Source of the DNA: Pseudomonas reactans
GTDB taxonomy: Bacteria > Pseudomonadota > Gammaproteobacteria > Pseudomonadales > Pseudomonadaceae
Direction: 5' to 3'
Assembly: GCF_013385825.1 (NCBI RefSeq)
Contig: NZ_JACAPG010000002.1
Coordinates: 280,807 to 344,806, forward strand
DNA: 64,000 nucleotides
The translations under genes were made by a program, and so were the position numbers. Below are positions 48,780 to 58,864 of the stretch, one piece after another (positions within the stretch are counted from its first letter, which is position 1; every line of letters begins with the position of its first letter). The notes below the pieces were generated by a model. It did not search any database. It saw nothing but the letters and a program-made list of their open reading frames with translations, and was not told the DNA's origin.

Positions 48780-49739
48780 TTATGAGTTGATGTTTAACAA
48801 CAGGGTTCGCGGGCGTTCCAGCCATGCCCCCTGACCATCGGGAAACAGTTCGACCAGTTCTATGGCGCGCTCATGGATGACCGTGACCCGCCCATGGTCC
48901 GGCCCTAGGTAGTCCCCGACCGCCAGGCGATGCACCTTGGAGGCAGCACGTAGCAGGGCAAAAACCTGCCCGCCGCGGGACAGCGTGCCGACCATTTCGA
49001 ACTGGCCCACCGCGAGGCTCTCCAGAACGCCACGTGGCCGTGAGAGGTCCGGCGCAGGTGCCGGTCGCCCCTTCAGAGGGTCAACCTGTACCGCGTACAG
49101 CTGAAATGGATCACGCACCCCGGACGAGTCGTAGACAAAAGGCTGCCTCTGTACAGCTCGCCCACCGCCCTGCGCATGCCAGTAAGTCTTGGCCAACAGG
49201 TCAAGGCGTAACAGCCCGCCATCACGCCGCAGGGCCAAATCGTGCACCGTGGCGATGCGCGACAGGCTGCCCAGGCCCGTCAGGAACATGGCCAGGTCGT
49301 GATAAGCGCCCATGACGCCGACTTGCACGGGTTGTTCGCGAAAGAACGGTCGAGACTGCTCATCCAATGGCGTGACACTCTCGACCAGCAAGCCATTGGC
49401 CAGTGCCAGAGACGCGATGTCTTCCAACAAGCCAGGCATTCCGGACTCGCCAGGCAACGCCCGCAACAGTTCATCGACCTTCGCTTGCATCCGTTGAAGC
49501 TGTTGCGTGCGCGCTTCAAGGCTGACAGCCTGGCCAGCCTTGTGCGCGATTTGCTGTTGCAGGGCCACTTCCCGCGCCTCGACCTGACGCAACCGCTCCC
49601 GCGAAGGGCTCAGGTACACAAGGTCGCCCACCACAAACACCACGCCCGCCAGCGCACAGCCCAACAGGGCCTTGCCAGTCAGGGGCCATTTTGCAGCGTT
49701 GTGAGTGAGTGCGGAAAGATTGAGCCTTGGCAGGCTCAA
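48780..49739 (-). CDS. pilO: PilO-PilP fusion protein (type IV pilus alignment subcomplex)
   Basis: A 319-residue protein joining two normally separate subunits. Residues 1 to about 190 are PilO: a helix at 23-43, a coiled coil (about 48-95), and a ferredoxin-like core. From about 205 the sequence is PilP: RDPFQLYAVQ, DLSRPRGVLESLAVGQFEMVGTL, VGDYLGPDHGRV and GAWLERPRTLLL. PilP is normally a separate lipoprotein that contacts PilQ; here its lipid signal is gone and PilO's helix anchors it. TTG start at 49739 overlaps the pilN stop (TTGA). No internal start with a lipobox was found. Confidence 0.88.
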   Translation of the reverse strand: MSLPRLNLSALTHNAAKWPLTGKALLGCALAGVVFVVGDLVYLSPSRERLRQVEAREVALQQQIAHKAGQAVSLEARTQQLQRMQAKVDELLRALPGESGMPGLLEDIASLALANGLLVESVTPLDEQSRPFFREQPVQVGVMGAYHDLAMFLTGLGSLSRIATVHDLALRRDGGLLRLDLLAKTYWHAQGGGRAVQRQPFVYDSSGVRDPFQLYAVQVDPLKGRPAPAPDLSRPRGVLESLAVGQFEMVGTLSRGGQVFALLRAASKVHRLAVGDYLGPDHGRVTVIHERAIELVELFPDGQGAWLERPRTLLLNINS

Positions 49740-50290
49740 GGTTGAGCCTCGGAGGACTCTCCCTGACGCACCATCAGCTGGAATTCATTGTTGCCGCGCG
49801 CGCCATCCGTTCGCACATGTTGCAACCGCGTGGAATGGGCACCTTCCGCCGCTTCCAGGCGGCGCATCAATTGGGCGATGTCCTGGCTGGACTCAGCGCT
49901 GCCGCTGATACTCACCGTATCGCCCTTGGCCACCACTTCATGCAGGTGCACGCCGTCGGGTACCGCCCGTGCCAGTTGGTCCAACAACTGAGCACCGGAC
50001 GAGCGGGCATCATGCAGGTCTTGCACGACCTTCATGCGTTGCGCCAGTTGCTGGCTTTGCTCCTGCAGATCATCGATGGTCCTGATGCTTGAATCCAGGC
50101 GGGCGACTTCCTTGCCCAAATGGTCATTGCGGGTCACTTGACGATCGATGGCCTGGTCGATGACCTGGTCCGCCAGCCACACGGCCGCGAGCGCCGCGCA
50201 GGCGAACGCTAGCAAGCACGCCAGCAAGTACTTGCGGCGCCGTTCTGCCAGCGCCTGGCGCCAAGGCAGTAAGTTGATTCGTGTCTTCAA
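49736..50290 (-). CDS. pilN: Type IV pilus inner-membrane protein PilN
   Basis: A 184-residue protein starting LKTRINLLPWRQALAERRRK, whose INLLPWR is the cytoplasmic segment bound by PilM. One helix (residues about 21-40), a coiled coil, and a ferredoxin-like periplasmic domain (VSISGSAESSQDIAQLMRRLEA) follow. It forms a heterodimer with PilO. The start is TTG at 50290, with GAGGAG 6 bases upstream and a TTGA overlap with pilM; an upstream ATG frame lies wholly inside pilM. Confidence 0.9.
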   Translation of the reverse strand: MKTRINLLPWRQALAERRRKYLLACLLAFACAALAAVWLADQVIDQAIDRQVTRNDHLGKEVARLDSSIRTIDDLQEQSQQLAQRMKVVQDLHDARSSGAQLLDQLARAVPDGVHLHEVVAKGDTVSISGSAESSQDIAQLMRRLEAAEGAHSTRLQHVRTDGARGNNEFQLMVRQGESSEAQP

Positions 50291-50940
50291 GCGAAACTCC
50301 TCAGGGCCAACCCGCAAGCAATTCCCATCCCCTGGGCATCCACGGCCCATTGTGCACCATCGACGCGATGGCTCGGCGTGAAGCTGGCGAAATCCTGACG
50401 GCAAGCGCGCGCCAATGCAAACGCTTCGATATCGATCACCTTCGGCACCAGCCCCGCCAAGGACAAAACCGCCTCACGGGCGTCAACGTGTTCCTTCAAG
50501 CATGCGGCCAGCAATACCTCGACCCGATTCGGATCCAGGGCCGTCGGCCCGCGCACTTGAAAGTCGATAGCCACGTCATCCAGCGGATAGGGAATGTACT
50601 GGTCCGCCTCCATTTGGATCATCCAGGTCATCTCATCGTCTGAGAGCCCAGCGTCCATTTCGATCATCCGGGTGATCACCGAGGGCCCGGCCACGGCAGC
50701 TACAGCACCACGAACCGATGTCGACAACCGCAACCACGCGCTGCGCAGGGCGCGCCCTACGCCCTCAAGATCAAGGAGTGTGCCGTCGACTACCGCTTGC
50801 GCCGGCAGTGTCTGCGTCACGTAGCCCTGAACGGTGTAGCCTGAAGCTGAACGGCCGAGTTCGATCAAGCGAACGGCCGTGTCATTGATGTCGACACCCA
50901 GCAAGGTGCCGGCTTTTCCCGTGAAAAATCCCTTTCCCAT
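50287..50940 (-). CDS. pilM: PilM with large internal deletion
   Basis: A 217-residue cytoplasmic protein; the usual PilM is about 354. Residues 8-180 match PilM (TLLGVDIND, AGLSDDE, EADQYIPYPLDDVAIDF, VLLAACLKEHVDAREAVLSLAGL, VIDIEAFALARA). The last 12, GIACGLALRSFA, match the family's C-terminus. The 25 or so residues in between replace about 150, so the phosphate-2 loop (VDIGA type) and the adenosine loop (LAGG type) are missing. The frame is intact throughout. ATP binding is doubtful; the PilN-binding part may remain. ATG at 50940 with GGGAG. It is divergent from ponA. Confidence 0.85.
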   Translation of the reverse strand: MGKGFFTGKAGTLLGVDINDTAVRLIELGRSASGYTVQGYVTQTLPAQAVVDGTLLDLEGVGRALRSAWLRLSTSVRGAVAAVAGPSVITRMIEMDAGLSDDEMTWMIQMEADQYIPYPLDDVAIDFQVRGPTALDPNRVEVLLAACLKEHVDAREAVLSLAGLVPKVIDIEAFALARACRQDFASFTPSHRVDGAQWAVDAQGMGIACGLALRSFA

Positions 50941-51158
50941 AAAACTCCCTAAAGCTTTACCTGTCATACCGCCTGATTGCCGCTGGGCGCCATGCATTCG
51001 GTCGACTTGTTGAACAGGTGCGAATGACGTCCCAAGTCGAAAAATGCTTTAATGCCCAGCGTTTTTTTCCGCTTTTTATCTGCCGCTCGGGTCGATCCAT
51101 CGTTTGCCATGCATGCCCCGACGCCTAACTCATTCTTTTCTCTGGAAATCCAAAAGCC

Positions 51159-53621
51159 TTGATTCGTCTGCTGAAGTTTTTCGGGTACTCCATTGTCGCC
51201 ATCGTTTGCGGGCTGCTGCTCGTGCTCAGCGGGGCCTACCTCTACCTTAGTCCGGGTTTGCCCTCGGTAGAGGCCCTCAGAAGTATCCAGTTGCAGATTC
51301 CTTTGCGGGTCTACAGCAGCGATGAAAAACTGATCGCGGAGTTCGGCGAAATGCGCCGCACACCGATCCGTTTTGCCGATATTCCACCCAATTTCATCAG
51401 CGCCCTGCTGTCGGCCGAAGACGATAATTTTGCCAACCACTATGGCGTCGACCCCAGCAGCCTGGTGCGTGCGGCGACACAGCTGGTAAAAAGCGGACAC
51501 ATTCAGTCCGGCGGCAGCACCATCACCATGCAGGTGGCGAAGAACTTCTTCCTTACCAGCGAGCGCAGCTTCTCGCGTAAAGCCACCGAGATCCTCCTGG
51601 CGCTGCAGATCGAACGCCAGCTGACCAAGGACGAGATCCTTGAGCTGTACGTCAACAAGATCTACCTGGGCAACCGTGCCTACGGGATCGAGGCGGCTTC
51701 ACAGGTCTACTACGGCAAGTCCATCCGTGACGCCAGCCTGGCGCAGATGGCCATGATTGCCGGCCTGCCCAAAGCCCCTTCACGCTTCAACCCACTGGCC
51801 AACCCGGCGCGCAGCAAAGAACGCCGCGACTGGATCCTGGGCCGCATGTACAAGCTGGGCAAGATCGACCAGGCCGCTTACGAAAGCGCCATCGCCGAAC
51901 CGCTGAACGCCAGCTACCACGTGCCGACGCCCGAAGTGAACGCGCCTTATATTGCTGAAATGGCGCGCGCCGAGATGGTCGGCCGCTATGGCAGCGAGGC
52001 CTACACCGAAGGTTTCCGGGTGACCACCACGGTGCCAAGCAACCTGCAGGAAATCGCCAATGACTCGGTGCATTCCGGCTTGATCACCTACGACCAGCGC
52101 CACGGCTATCGCGGCCCTGAGTCGCGGCTACCGGGCAAGACCCTGAGCGCGTGGACCACCGAGCTGGGCAAGCAACGCGCAATCAGCGGGCTGGAACCGG
52201 CCATCGTCACCCAGGTGAAGAAAGATGGCGTACAGGTGCTGACCCGCACCGGCGAAGCCCATGTGGCATGGGACAGCATGAAATGGGCACGCCCGTTCCT
52301 GAACACCAATAGCATGGGCGCGCTGCCCAAGCAGCCGTCTGACGTAGCCCAGGTGGGTGACTTGATCCGCGTGCAACGCCAGAAGGACGACAGCCTCAAG
52401 TTCAGCCAAGTGCCGCTGGCCCAAGGTGCCCTGGTGTCCCTGGACCCGCAGAATGGTGCAATCCGCGCCCTGGTCGGCGGCTTCGCCTTCGAGCAGAGCA
52501 ACTACAACCGCGCCACCCAGGCCAAGCGCCAGCCGGGTTCGAGCTTCAAGCCGTTCATCTACAGCGCTGCCTTGGATAACGGCTACACCGCCGCCAGCCT
52601 GGTCAACGATGCGCCGATCGTGTTTGTCGACGAGTACCTGGACAAGGTGTGGCGCCCGAAGAACGACACCAACACCTTCCTCGGCCCGATCCGTATCCGC
52701 GAAGCGCTGTACAAGTCGCGTAACCTGGTATCGATCCGCTTGCTGCAGGCCATGGGCGTCGGCAAGACCATCGACTACATGACGCGCTTTGGCTTCGCCA
52801 AGTCGGACCTGCCGCCGAACCTGTCCTTGGCGCTGGGCACCGCAACGCTGACGCCGATGGAGATTGCCACCGGCTGGAGCACCTTCGCCAACGGTGGCTA
52901 CAAGATCTCGCCGTACCTGATCGACAAGATTGAAAGCCGCAACGGCGACAACCTGTTTACTGCCAACCCGCCACGCGTTCCGGGGGATGTGGTCAACGGC
53001 GTGGCGGCGACTGATGGCCTGGCAGCACCGAGCAATGGCGGCATCACCATTGAGCCGACTCCAGGTACCACACCTGCCACCAATACTGCTGCAACCGAGC
53101 CGCAGGCGCCCGCCGTGGCCGAGCGCATCGTGGATGGCCGTACCACCTACATCCTCAACAGCATCCTGGAAGACGTGATCAAGAAAGGCACCGGCCGCCG
53201 CGCCCTGGCCCTGGGTCGCCCGGATATTGCGGGCAAGACCGGTACCACCAACGAATCCAAGGATGCCTGGTTCTCCGGCTATAACGCTGATTACGTGACC
53301 ACCGTGTGGACCGGCTATGACCAGCCGGAAAGCCTGGGTCGCCGCGAGTTTGGTGGCACTGTCGCGCTGCCGATCTGGATGAGCTACATGGGCGCCGCCC
53401 TGAAGGACAAGCCGCCGCACACCCAGCCGGAGCCGGAAGGCATTCTCAGCTTGCGCATCGACCCGGTGAGTGGCCGTGCAGCGTCGCCAAGCACGCCGAA
53501 TGCGTATTTCGAACTGTTCAAGAGCGAAGACACGCCGCCGTCGGTCAACGAGCTGGGCAATGGCGTTGTGCCAGGCAGTCCGCTGCCGGCGGATGAGGCA
53601 GCACCGATCGACCTGTTCTAA
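51159..53621 (+). CDS. ponA: Penicillin-binding protein 1A
   Basis: An 820-residue bifunctional class A PBP. One membrane helix (residues about 8-30). The glycosyltransferase domain has AEDDNFANHYGVD (catalytic Glu near 89) and GGSTITMQVAKN. The transpeptidase has S461-x-x-K464 (PGSSFKP), KSRN, and KTGTTNESKD. It polymerises and cross-links peptidoglycan. TTG start at 51159 gives a normal N-terminus; the RBS is weak. The divergent partner is pilM, as in other Pseudomonas. A Pro/Thr-rich insertion lies near 625-655. Confidence 0.96.
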   Translation: MIRLLKFFGYSIVAIVCGLLLVLSGAYLYLSPGLPSVEALRSIQLQIPLRVYSSDEKLIAEFGEMRRTPIRFADIPPNFISALLSAEDDNFANHYGVDPSSLVRAATQLVKSGHIQSGGSTITMQVAKNFFLTSERSFSRKATEILLALQIERQLTKDEILELYVNKIYLGNRAYGIEAASQVYYGKSIRDASLAQMAMIAGLPKAPSRFNPLANPARSKERRDWILGRMYKLGKIDQAAYESAIAEPLNASYHVPTPEVNAPYIAEMARAEMVGRYGSEAYTEGFRVTTTVPSNLQEIANDSVHSGLITYDQRHGYRGPESRLPGKTLSAWTTELGKQRAISGLEPAIVTQVKKDGVQVLTRTGEAHVAWDSMKWARPFLNTNSMGALPKQPSDVAQVGDLIRVQRQKDDSLKFSQVPLAQGALVSLDPQNGAIRALVGGFAFEQSNYNRATQAKRQPGSSFKPFIYSAALDNGYTAASLVNDAPIVFVDEYLDKVWRPKNDTNTFLGPIRIREALYKSRNLVSIRLLQAMGVGKTIDYMTRFGFAKSDLPPNLSLALGTATLTPMEIATGWSTFANGGYKISPYLIDKIESRNGDNLFTANPPRVPGDVVNGVAATDGLAAPSNGGITIEPTPGTTPATNTAATEPQAPAVAERIVDGRTTYILNSILEDVIKKGTGRRALALGRPDIAGKTGTTNESKDAWFSGYNADYVTTVWTGYDQPESLGRREFGGTVALPIWMSYMGAALKDKPPHTQPEPEGILSLRIDPVSGRAASPSTPNAYFELFKSEDTPPSVNELGNGVVPGSPLPADEAAPIDLF

Positions 53622-53649
53622 CCTCGCCCCTCGCGGGCACGATCGAAAC

Positions 53650-53734
53650 TGTAGGAGCCGGCTTGCCGGCGATGGCTATGTCTAAATCACCGCAGAGCTT
53701 AAGGGCCTTATCGCCGGCAAGCCGGCTCCTACAG
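53650..53734. repeat. REP inverted pair after ponA
   Basis: Arms TGTAGGAGCCGGCTTGCCGG (from 53650) and its inverted copy ending at 53734, with about 35 bases between. It lies between the ponA stop and the bidirectional terminator. Confidence 0.9.
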
Positions 53735-53765
53735 TGGATCGCGGCAAGCAACAAAAATCAGGCAC

Positions 53766-53800
53766 AAAAAAGCCCCGACTCGCAAGAGCCGGGGCTTTTT
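53766..53800. terminator. bidirectional intrinsic terminator between ponA and maeB
   Basis: A GC stem (GCCCCG/CGGGGC plus CTC/GAG after one mismatch, GCAA loop) flanked by A6 on the left and T5 on the right. It can terminate both ponA (+) and maeB (-). Confidence 0.9.
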
Positions 53801-53819
53801 GTTGGTGCGCTACAACGGC

Positions 53820-55088
53820 TTAGCCGTTGAACACATCATCCACGCTTTGCAGCGGGTAGTGCTTCGGATACGGCAGGGTAGCAACGCCGGTCTCGATAGC
53901 GGCTTTGGCCACGGCATCGGAGATCAGGGTGATCAGGCGCTTGTCCATTGGTTTCGGAATGATGTACTCACGACCGAACTCCAGCTTGATACCACCGTAG
54001 GCGTCGCACACTTCCTGAGGTACCGGCAGCTTGGCCAGTTCACGCAGGGCGTTGGCGGCAGCCACTTTCATCTCTTCGTTGATGCGCTTGGCGCGAACGT
54101 CCAGGGCACCACGGAAGATGAACGGGAAGCCCAGTACGTTGTTGACCTGGTTCGGGTAGTCCGAACGGCCGGTCGCCATGATCACGTCGCTACGGGTGGC
54201 GTGCGCCAGTTCCGGAGAGATTTCTGGATCAGGGTTGGAGCAGGCGAACACGATCGGGTTGGCCGCCATGGATTTGAGGCCTTCGGCGCTCAGCAGGTTC
54301 GGGCCGGACAGGCCGACGAACACGTCTGCACCGTCGAGGGCGTCAGCCAGGGTGCGCTTGTCGGTCGCGTGAGCGAACATCGCTTTGTACTGGTTCAGGT
54401 CGGTACGCTCGGACTGGACCACGCCCTTGCTGTCGACCATGAAGATGTTTTCCAGCTTGGCGCCCATGCTCACCAGCAACTTCATGCAGGAGATGGCCGC
54501 AGCGCCGGCGCCCAGGCAGACGATCTGTGCGTCAGCCAGAGTTTTGCCCGCGATTTCCAGGGCGTTGATCATGCCGGCCGCGGTAACGATCGCGGTGCCG
54601 TGCTGGTCATCGTGGAATACCGGAATGTCGCACTGTTCGATCAGGGCCTTTTCGATCTCGAAGCACTCAGGTGCCTTGATGTCTTCCAGGTTGATGCCAC
54701 CGAAGGTGATGGAAATGCGCTTGACCGTGTCGATGAAAGCCTGCGGGCTTTCGGAGTCGACTTCGATGTCGAAAACGTCGATGCCGGCAAAGCGCTTGAA
54801 CAGCACGCCTTTACCTTCCATGACTGGCTTGGAAGCCAATGGGCCGAGGTTGCCCAGGCCCAGAATCGCGGTGCCATCGGAAATCACTGCAACCAGGTTG
54901 CCTTTGCCGGTGTACTTGTACGCCAGTTCAGGGTCGCGGGCGATTTCACGTACGGGCTCGGCAACACCAGGGCTGTAGGCCAGCGACAGGTCGCGAGCGG
55001 TGGCAGTGGCTTTGGTGAGCTCTACACTCAGCTTTCCTGGACGAGGATGGGCATGATATTCGAGAGCGGCAGTTTTCAAATCAGACAT
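53820..55088 (-). CDS. maeB: NAD(P)-dependent malic enzyme, short form
   Basis: A 422-residue enzyme for oxidative decarboxylation of malate to pyruvate and CO2. YSPGVAEPV and [17 protein letters not shown] match the N-terminal domain; the catalytic Lys is in the latter. The metal-binding Asp residues are in FHDDQHGTA, and the Rossmann loop [16 protein letters not shown] is near 195. The C-terminal phosphotransacetylase-like domain of E. coli MaeB (about 760 residues) is absent, as in many Pseudomonas forms. NADP preference is inferred. It is transcribed alone and ends at a terminator. Confidence 0.93.
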   Translation of the reverse strand: MSDLKTAALEYHAHPRPGKLSVELTKATATARDLSLAYSPGVAEPVREIARDPELAYKYTGKGNLVAVISDGTAILGLGNLGPLASKPVMEGKGVLFKRFAGIDVFDIEVDSESPQAFIDTVKRISITFGGINLEDIKAPECFEIEKALIEQCDIPVFHDDQHGTAIVTAAGMINALEIAGKTLADAQIVCLGAGAAAISCMKLLVSMGAKLENIFMVDSKGVVQSERTDLNQYKAMFAHATDKRTLADALDGADVFVGLSGPNLLSAEGLKSMAANPIVFACSNPDPEISPELAHATRSDVIMATGRSDYPNQVNNVLGFPFIFRGALDVRAKRINEEMKVAAANALRELAKLPVPQEVCDAYGGIKLEFGREYIIPKPMDKRLITLISDAVAKAAIETGVATLPYPKHYPLQSVDDVFNG

Positions 55089-55270
55089 ATCGGCATTCCG
55101 CTTTTACTGTTGGTCGACGGACCGCCGAGGATACGCGTGTCGCAAAGTCCCTACAAGACTGGGCAGTCACAGGTGTCAAGGGCCCTGCGCTACGACTTTC
55201 GGCCAAGAGCCACGGGATACAAGGGCTCAACTGTTCACAATCAATTAAAAAAATGTCTACAATTTTTTTC

Positions 55271-56065
55271 TTAATCCATCGATTTGAGCATGCTGGGGTC
55301 GGTCACTGGCAGCATCCAGCGTGCCTGGCCGTTTTTCAGCCCGCCGCGCTTGGCGCGATCCAGCACCCACCCACGGGCCTCGATTGTCTTGCCTTGCAGA
55401 CCACTGAGCATTGCAGAATCGAATTGTTTGACGAGGTCGGGCGCAATGCGCAATACCACTGCCCCCTGAACTTCGATCCAGATTCCGCCGCGATTGCGTT
55501 CGATCTTGCTCACCTGGCCACTGACCAGAGCAAAGCCAGACTGCTTGAGCTGCGCCACGTTTTGTACCGGCGATTGCCGCCAAAGGCCCAACCGCCCATC
55601 ACGTGCGCTGTTTTCAGCGGCCTGCTGACAGGCGACAAGATCGGTATTGGGCGCAACTCCAACGTGAAACCCCAGGCCGTCAGCCAGCAATTGCGCCTCA
55701 AGGTTCTCGCCGTCCGCGCCGTAGAGGTGGGCCAACGTGCGGCCGTAGCGGTCCTTGCTCTCGCGCCCAGGCACCAAGCCGACGCGGCCGTCGCTCGCGT
55801 CGACCAATGCCTGTAAACGCTGGCGGGCGGCAACCGCGTAAGGCTCGTCGGGGCGGCCTTTCTTACCGGTTTCCGGGGCATTGAGGCCGATCATCCGCAC
55901 ACTGCGGCCGTCCTTGAGGCGCACCGTGTCGCCATCCACCACGCGCTGCACCTCCACGCGGGCCAACGTGGTCGGCGCGGGGCAGAACCCCTGGGCCTGG
56001 GCAACCGAGAGCCAAATTCCAGGCACAAAAAAGGCGCCCACGAGGGACGCCTTTTTCATCAGCAT
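55271..56065 (-). CDS. Secreted staphylococcal-nuclease-like protein
   Basis: A 264-residue protein with a signal peptide (ASLVGAFFVPGIWLSVAQA) and an SNase domain (VEVQRVVDGDTVRLKDGRSVRMIGLNAPET, then RESKDRYGRTLAHLYG). The catalytic Arg and Asp residues typical of thermonuclease are present (VVDGDT, RMIGLNAPE, KDRYGR). A second, uncharacterised C-terminal domain covers about 165-264. It probably cleaves extracellular or periplasmic DNA/RNA. The start is ATG at 56065 or ATG at 56059; GGGAGG lies somewhat far upstream. It follows rpmE by 35 bases. Confidence 0.82.
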   Translation of the reverse strand: MLMKKASLVGAFFVPGIWLSVAQAQGFCPAPTTLARVEVQRVVDGDTVRLKDGRSVRMIGLNAPETGKKGRPDEPYAVAARQRLQALVDASDGRVGLVPGRESKDRYGRTLAHLYGADGENLEAQLLADGLGFHVGVAPNTDLVACQQAAENSARDGRLGLWRQSPVQNVAQLKQSGFALVSGQVSKIERNRGGIWIEVQGAVVLRIAPDLVKQFDSAMLSGLQGKTIEARGWVLDRAKRGGLKNGQARWMLPVTDPSMLKSMD

Positions 56066-56100
56066 GGAAAAACCGTAACGGCCTCCCAAGTTGATCGGCC

Positions 56101-56319
56101 TTAGGCCTTTTTGGCACCGAAAGCACCGAAACGGTCAGCAAAGCGCTGTACACGGCCGCCGGTGTCCAGAGTTTTCTGCTTACCGGTGTAGAACGGGTGG
56201 CACTCGTTGCATACGTCAGTACCCAGTGGCTTGCACAGGTTCGAACGGGTTTCGAACTTGTTGCCGCAGCTGCAGGTGACTTCGATGGTTTCGTACGCTG
56301 GATGGATATCGGCTTTCAT
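56101..56319 (-). CDS. rpmE: 50S ribosomal protein L31, zinc-binding type
   Basis: A 72-residue L31. The four Cys in CSCGNKF, SNLC and CNEC (with HPFYTGKQK) mark the zinc-binding C+ form, as opposed to the zinc-free paralog. It bridges the ribosomal subunits. The ATG at 56319 gives the standard [10 protein letters not shown]; 18 upstream codons in frame are leader. The 215-base gap to priA holds its promoter region; no clear element was fixed. Confidence 0.96.
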   Translation of the reverse strand: MKADIHPAYETIEVTCSCGNKFETRSNLCKPLGTDVCNECHPFYTGKQKTLDTGGRVQRFADRFGAFGAKKA

Positions 56320-56534
56320 GGCACTTCCTCGGGCTAGCGTGCCGCCACTCGACACTATTGTCGAATACCGCACGTAATTAGGCCGCGGATTCTACCAGAC
56401 CTTTTTAATCGCGCAAGCCGCGTATCCGGCGGAAAACCTCCTTTCATCAGAAAACCGTGGCATACCCAAGCCCTCCCCTGTCTGCTAGGCTCCCGCCCCT
56501 GCGCCACCGCCTGCCTTTATATGAGACTCCCCGC

Positions 56535-58754
56535 GTGCCCGACGCCATTTTGCGCCTAGCCCTGCCCTCGCCCCTGCGCCGCCTGTTCGATTACCGGGCC
56601 CCGGCCGGCGTGCTGCGGGCGCAGTTGCAACCCGGCATGCGCGTGAGGGTGCCCTTTGGTCGACGGGAAATGATCGGCATATTGGTAGAGGTCGCCGATC
56701 ACAGCGAAGTCCCTGCGGAAAAACTCAAGCCCGCGCTGGCCATGCTCGACGCCACCCCGCCACTGCCGCCGGCTTTGTTCAAGCTGTGCCTTTGGACCGC
56801 CCAGTACTATCAGCACAGCCTTGGCGACACGTTGAGCTGGGCGCTGCCGGTACTGTTGCGCCAGGGCGAACTGGCCGAAGCGCGTCAGGAGCGTTTCTGG
56901 TCGATGACACCCGGCGCGCGTCTCGACGACCCGCGCATCGCCCGCGCGCCGCGCCAGCGTGAAGCCCTGGCGACACTGGCCCAGCATCCCCATGGCGTGG
57001 CGCATCAGCTATTAAGCAAGCTGATGCTGAGCAAAGACAGCCTCGACCTGTTGCTCGCCAAGGGCCTGGTGCAGGTGGAAATCCGCAAGCACGCCCCCGA
57101 TGCCCGCCACGAACACTGGCTGGCCCAACCGGAATTGCCGCTGAACCCCGAGCAGCGCGCGGCCTATGAAGCGATTCGCGCAGGTTTCGACAGTTTTCAT
57201 GCCTTCCTGCTGGCCGGCGTCACCGGCAGCGGCAAGACCGAAGTCTACCTGCAGTTGATCCGCGAGACCCTGCAGGCCGGCAAACAGGCGCTGGTGCTGA
57301 TCCCCGAGATCAACCTGGGCCCGCAGACCCTGGCGCGCTTCGAACAGCGCTTCAATGCGCGCATCGCCCTGGTGCACTCCGCAGTCAACGACCGTGAGCG
57401 CCTGGAATCCTGGCTGGCCGCACGGGATGGCGAGGCCGACATTATTATCGGCACCCGCTCGGCGCTGTTCACCCCGATGAAAAACCCTGGGCTGATCATC
57501 ATCGACGAGGAGCACGACGGTTCCTATAAACAGCAGGAAGGATTGCGTTACCACGCCCGCGACCTGGCACTGGTGCGTGCACGCCAGGAAGACATCCCGA
57601 TTGTGCTGGGTTCGGCCACGCCATCCCTGGAGAGCTTGCACAACGCCTACACCGGGCGTTACGGCCTCCTGCGCCTCAACGAGCGTGCCGGCGGCGCCAA
57701 GCAGCCAAAATTCCTGCGCCTGGACGTCAAAAGCCGTCCATTGGACAGCGGTATTTCCGGGCCGATGCAACAAGCCATCGGCCAGACCCTCGCCGCCGGT
57801 CAACAGGTCTTGGTGTTTCTCAACCGCCGTGGCTTTGCACCGACGTTGTTGTGCCACGACTGCGGCTGGATGTCCGAGTGCGAGCGCTGCGATGCCCGCA
57901 TGACTGTGCACCAGCGCTACGGCGAACTGCGCTGCCATCACTGCGGCCATGTGGAACGCGTACCGCGGCACTGCCCGCAGTGCGGCAAAGTCGACCTGCG
58001 ACCGGTGGGCGCCGGCACCGAACGGGCTGAAGAGCGCCTGGGCATTCTGTTCCCCGATTACCCGGTTTTGCGGGTCGACCGCGACAGCACCTCGCGCAAG
58101 GACGCGATGAACCAACTGTTCGCGACCATCCAGAAAGGCCACCCATGCATCCTGATCGGCACGCAGATGCTTGCCAAGGGGCACCACTTTCCACGGGTGA
58201 CATTGGTGTCGATCCTGGATGCCGACGGCGGGCTATTTTCTGGGGATTTTCGCGCCAGCGAGCGCATGGCGCAGTTGATCGTTCAGGTTGCTGGCCGTGC
58301 AGGGCGTGCCGAAGAGCCCGGCCGAGTGATCATCCAGACTCATCTGGCCGACCATCCGTTGCTGATCCAACTGACCGAACAAGGCTACTTTGCCTTCGCC
58401 GAACAGGCGCTGAGCGAGCGTCGTGCCGCCGGCCTGCCGCCTTTTTCTCATTTGGCCCTGTTGCGCGCCGAAGCCCACAAACCGGGGCAGGCCGAAGGTT
58501 TCCTGGATGAAGCCTGCAGCGCCGCCGAACGTTTACTCGGCGAACTGGGTCTGAGCGGCATCGAGCTGCTCGGCCCGGTACCCGCCCCCATGGAGCGCCG
58601 CGCCGGGCGTTATCGTGCTCAGCTACTCTTGCAGGCAACCTCGCGCGCACCGCTGCATCGGCTATTAAGTAGCTGGTTGCTTGCCCTGGAGCAAATGCCT
58701 AGCGGCCGGCAAGTGCGATGGTCATTGGATGTAGACCCGGTAGATTTGTATTAA
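56535..58754 (+). CDS. priA: Primosomal replication restart helicase PriA
   Basis: A 739-residue DExH helicase that reloads the replisome at stalled forks. The N-terminal 3' DNA-binding domain ([14 protein letters not shown]) is followed by Walker [14 protein letters not shown] near 226 and DEEH in [19 protein letters not shown] near 320. Two zinc-binding Cys clusters ([16 protein letters not shown], then CHHCG and CPQCG) lie at 440-490. GTG at 56535 gives the family length; in-frame codons upstream include an ATG at 56457 with no support. Confidence 0.97.
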   Translation: MPDAILRLALPSPLRRLFDYRAPAGVLRAQLQPGMRVRVPFGRREMIGILVEVADHSEVPAEKLKPALAMLDATPPLPPALFKLCLWTAQYYQHSLGDTLSWALPVLLRQGELAEARQERFWSMTPGARLDDPRIARAPRQREALATLAQHPHGVAHQLLSKLMLSKDSLDLLLAKGLVQVEIRKHAPDARHEHWLAQPELPLNPEQRAAYEAIRAGFDSFHAFLLAGVTGSGKTEVYLQLIRETLQAGKQALVLIPEINLGPQTLARFEQRFNARIALVHSAVNDRERLESWLAARDGEADIIIGTRSALFTPMKNPGLIIIDEEHDGSYKQQEGLRYHARDLALVRARQEDIPIVLGSATPSLESLHNAYTGRYGLLRLNERAGGAKQPKFLRLDVKSRPLDSGISGPMQQAIGQTLAAGQQVLVFLNRRGFAPTLLCHDCGWMSECERCDARMTVHQRYGELRCHHCGHVERVPRHCPQCGKVDLRPVGAGTERAEERLGILFPDYPVLRVDRDSTSRKDAMNQLFATIQKGHPCILIGTQMLAKGHHFPRVTLVSILDADGGLFSGDFRASERMAQLIVQVAGRAGRAEEPGRVIIQTHLADHPLLIQLTEQGYFAFAEQALSERRAAGLPPFSHLALLRAEAHKPGQAEGFLDEACSAAERLLGELGLSGIELLGPVPAPMERRAGRYRAQLLLQATSRAPLHRLLSSWLLALEQMPSGRQVRWSLDVDPVDLY

Positions 58755-58864
58755 GCCTGGCCATAGGTCCCGCGAAGGTTGGCAAGCCCGCCCTCGCCAC
58801 GGATAATGCCCAGTTTTTCCACCTGCGCATCGCGCGCCGCCGCTTGCGGTCGAAAGAGAACACC

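Noticed and set aside
50287..50940. pilM as a frameshifted pseudogene
   Set aside because: No missing domain sequence is found in other frames nearby; the gene is one open frame with a normal RBS, intact C-terminus and coupled pilN start, so an in-frame deletion is preferred.
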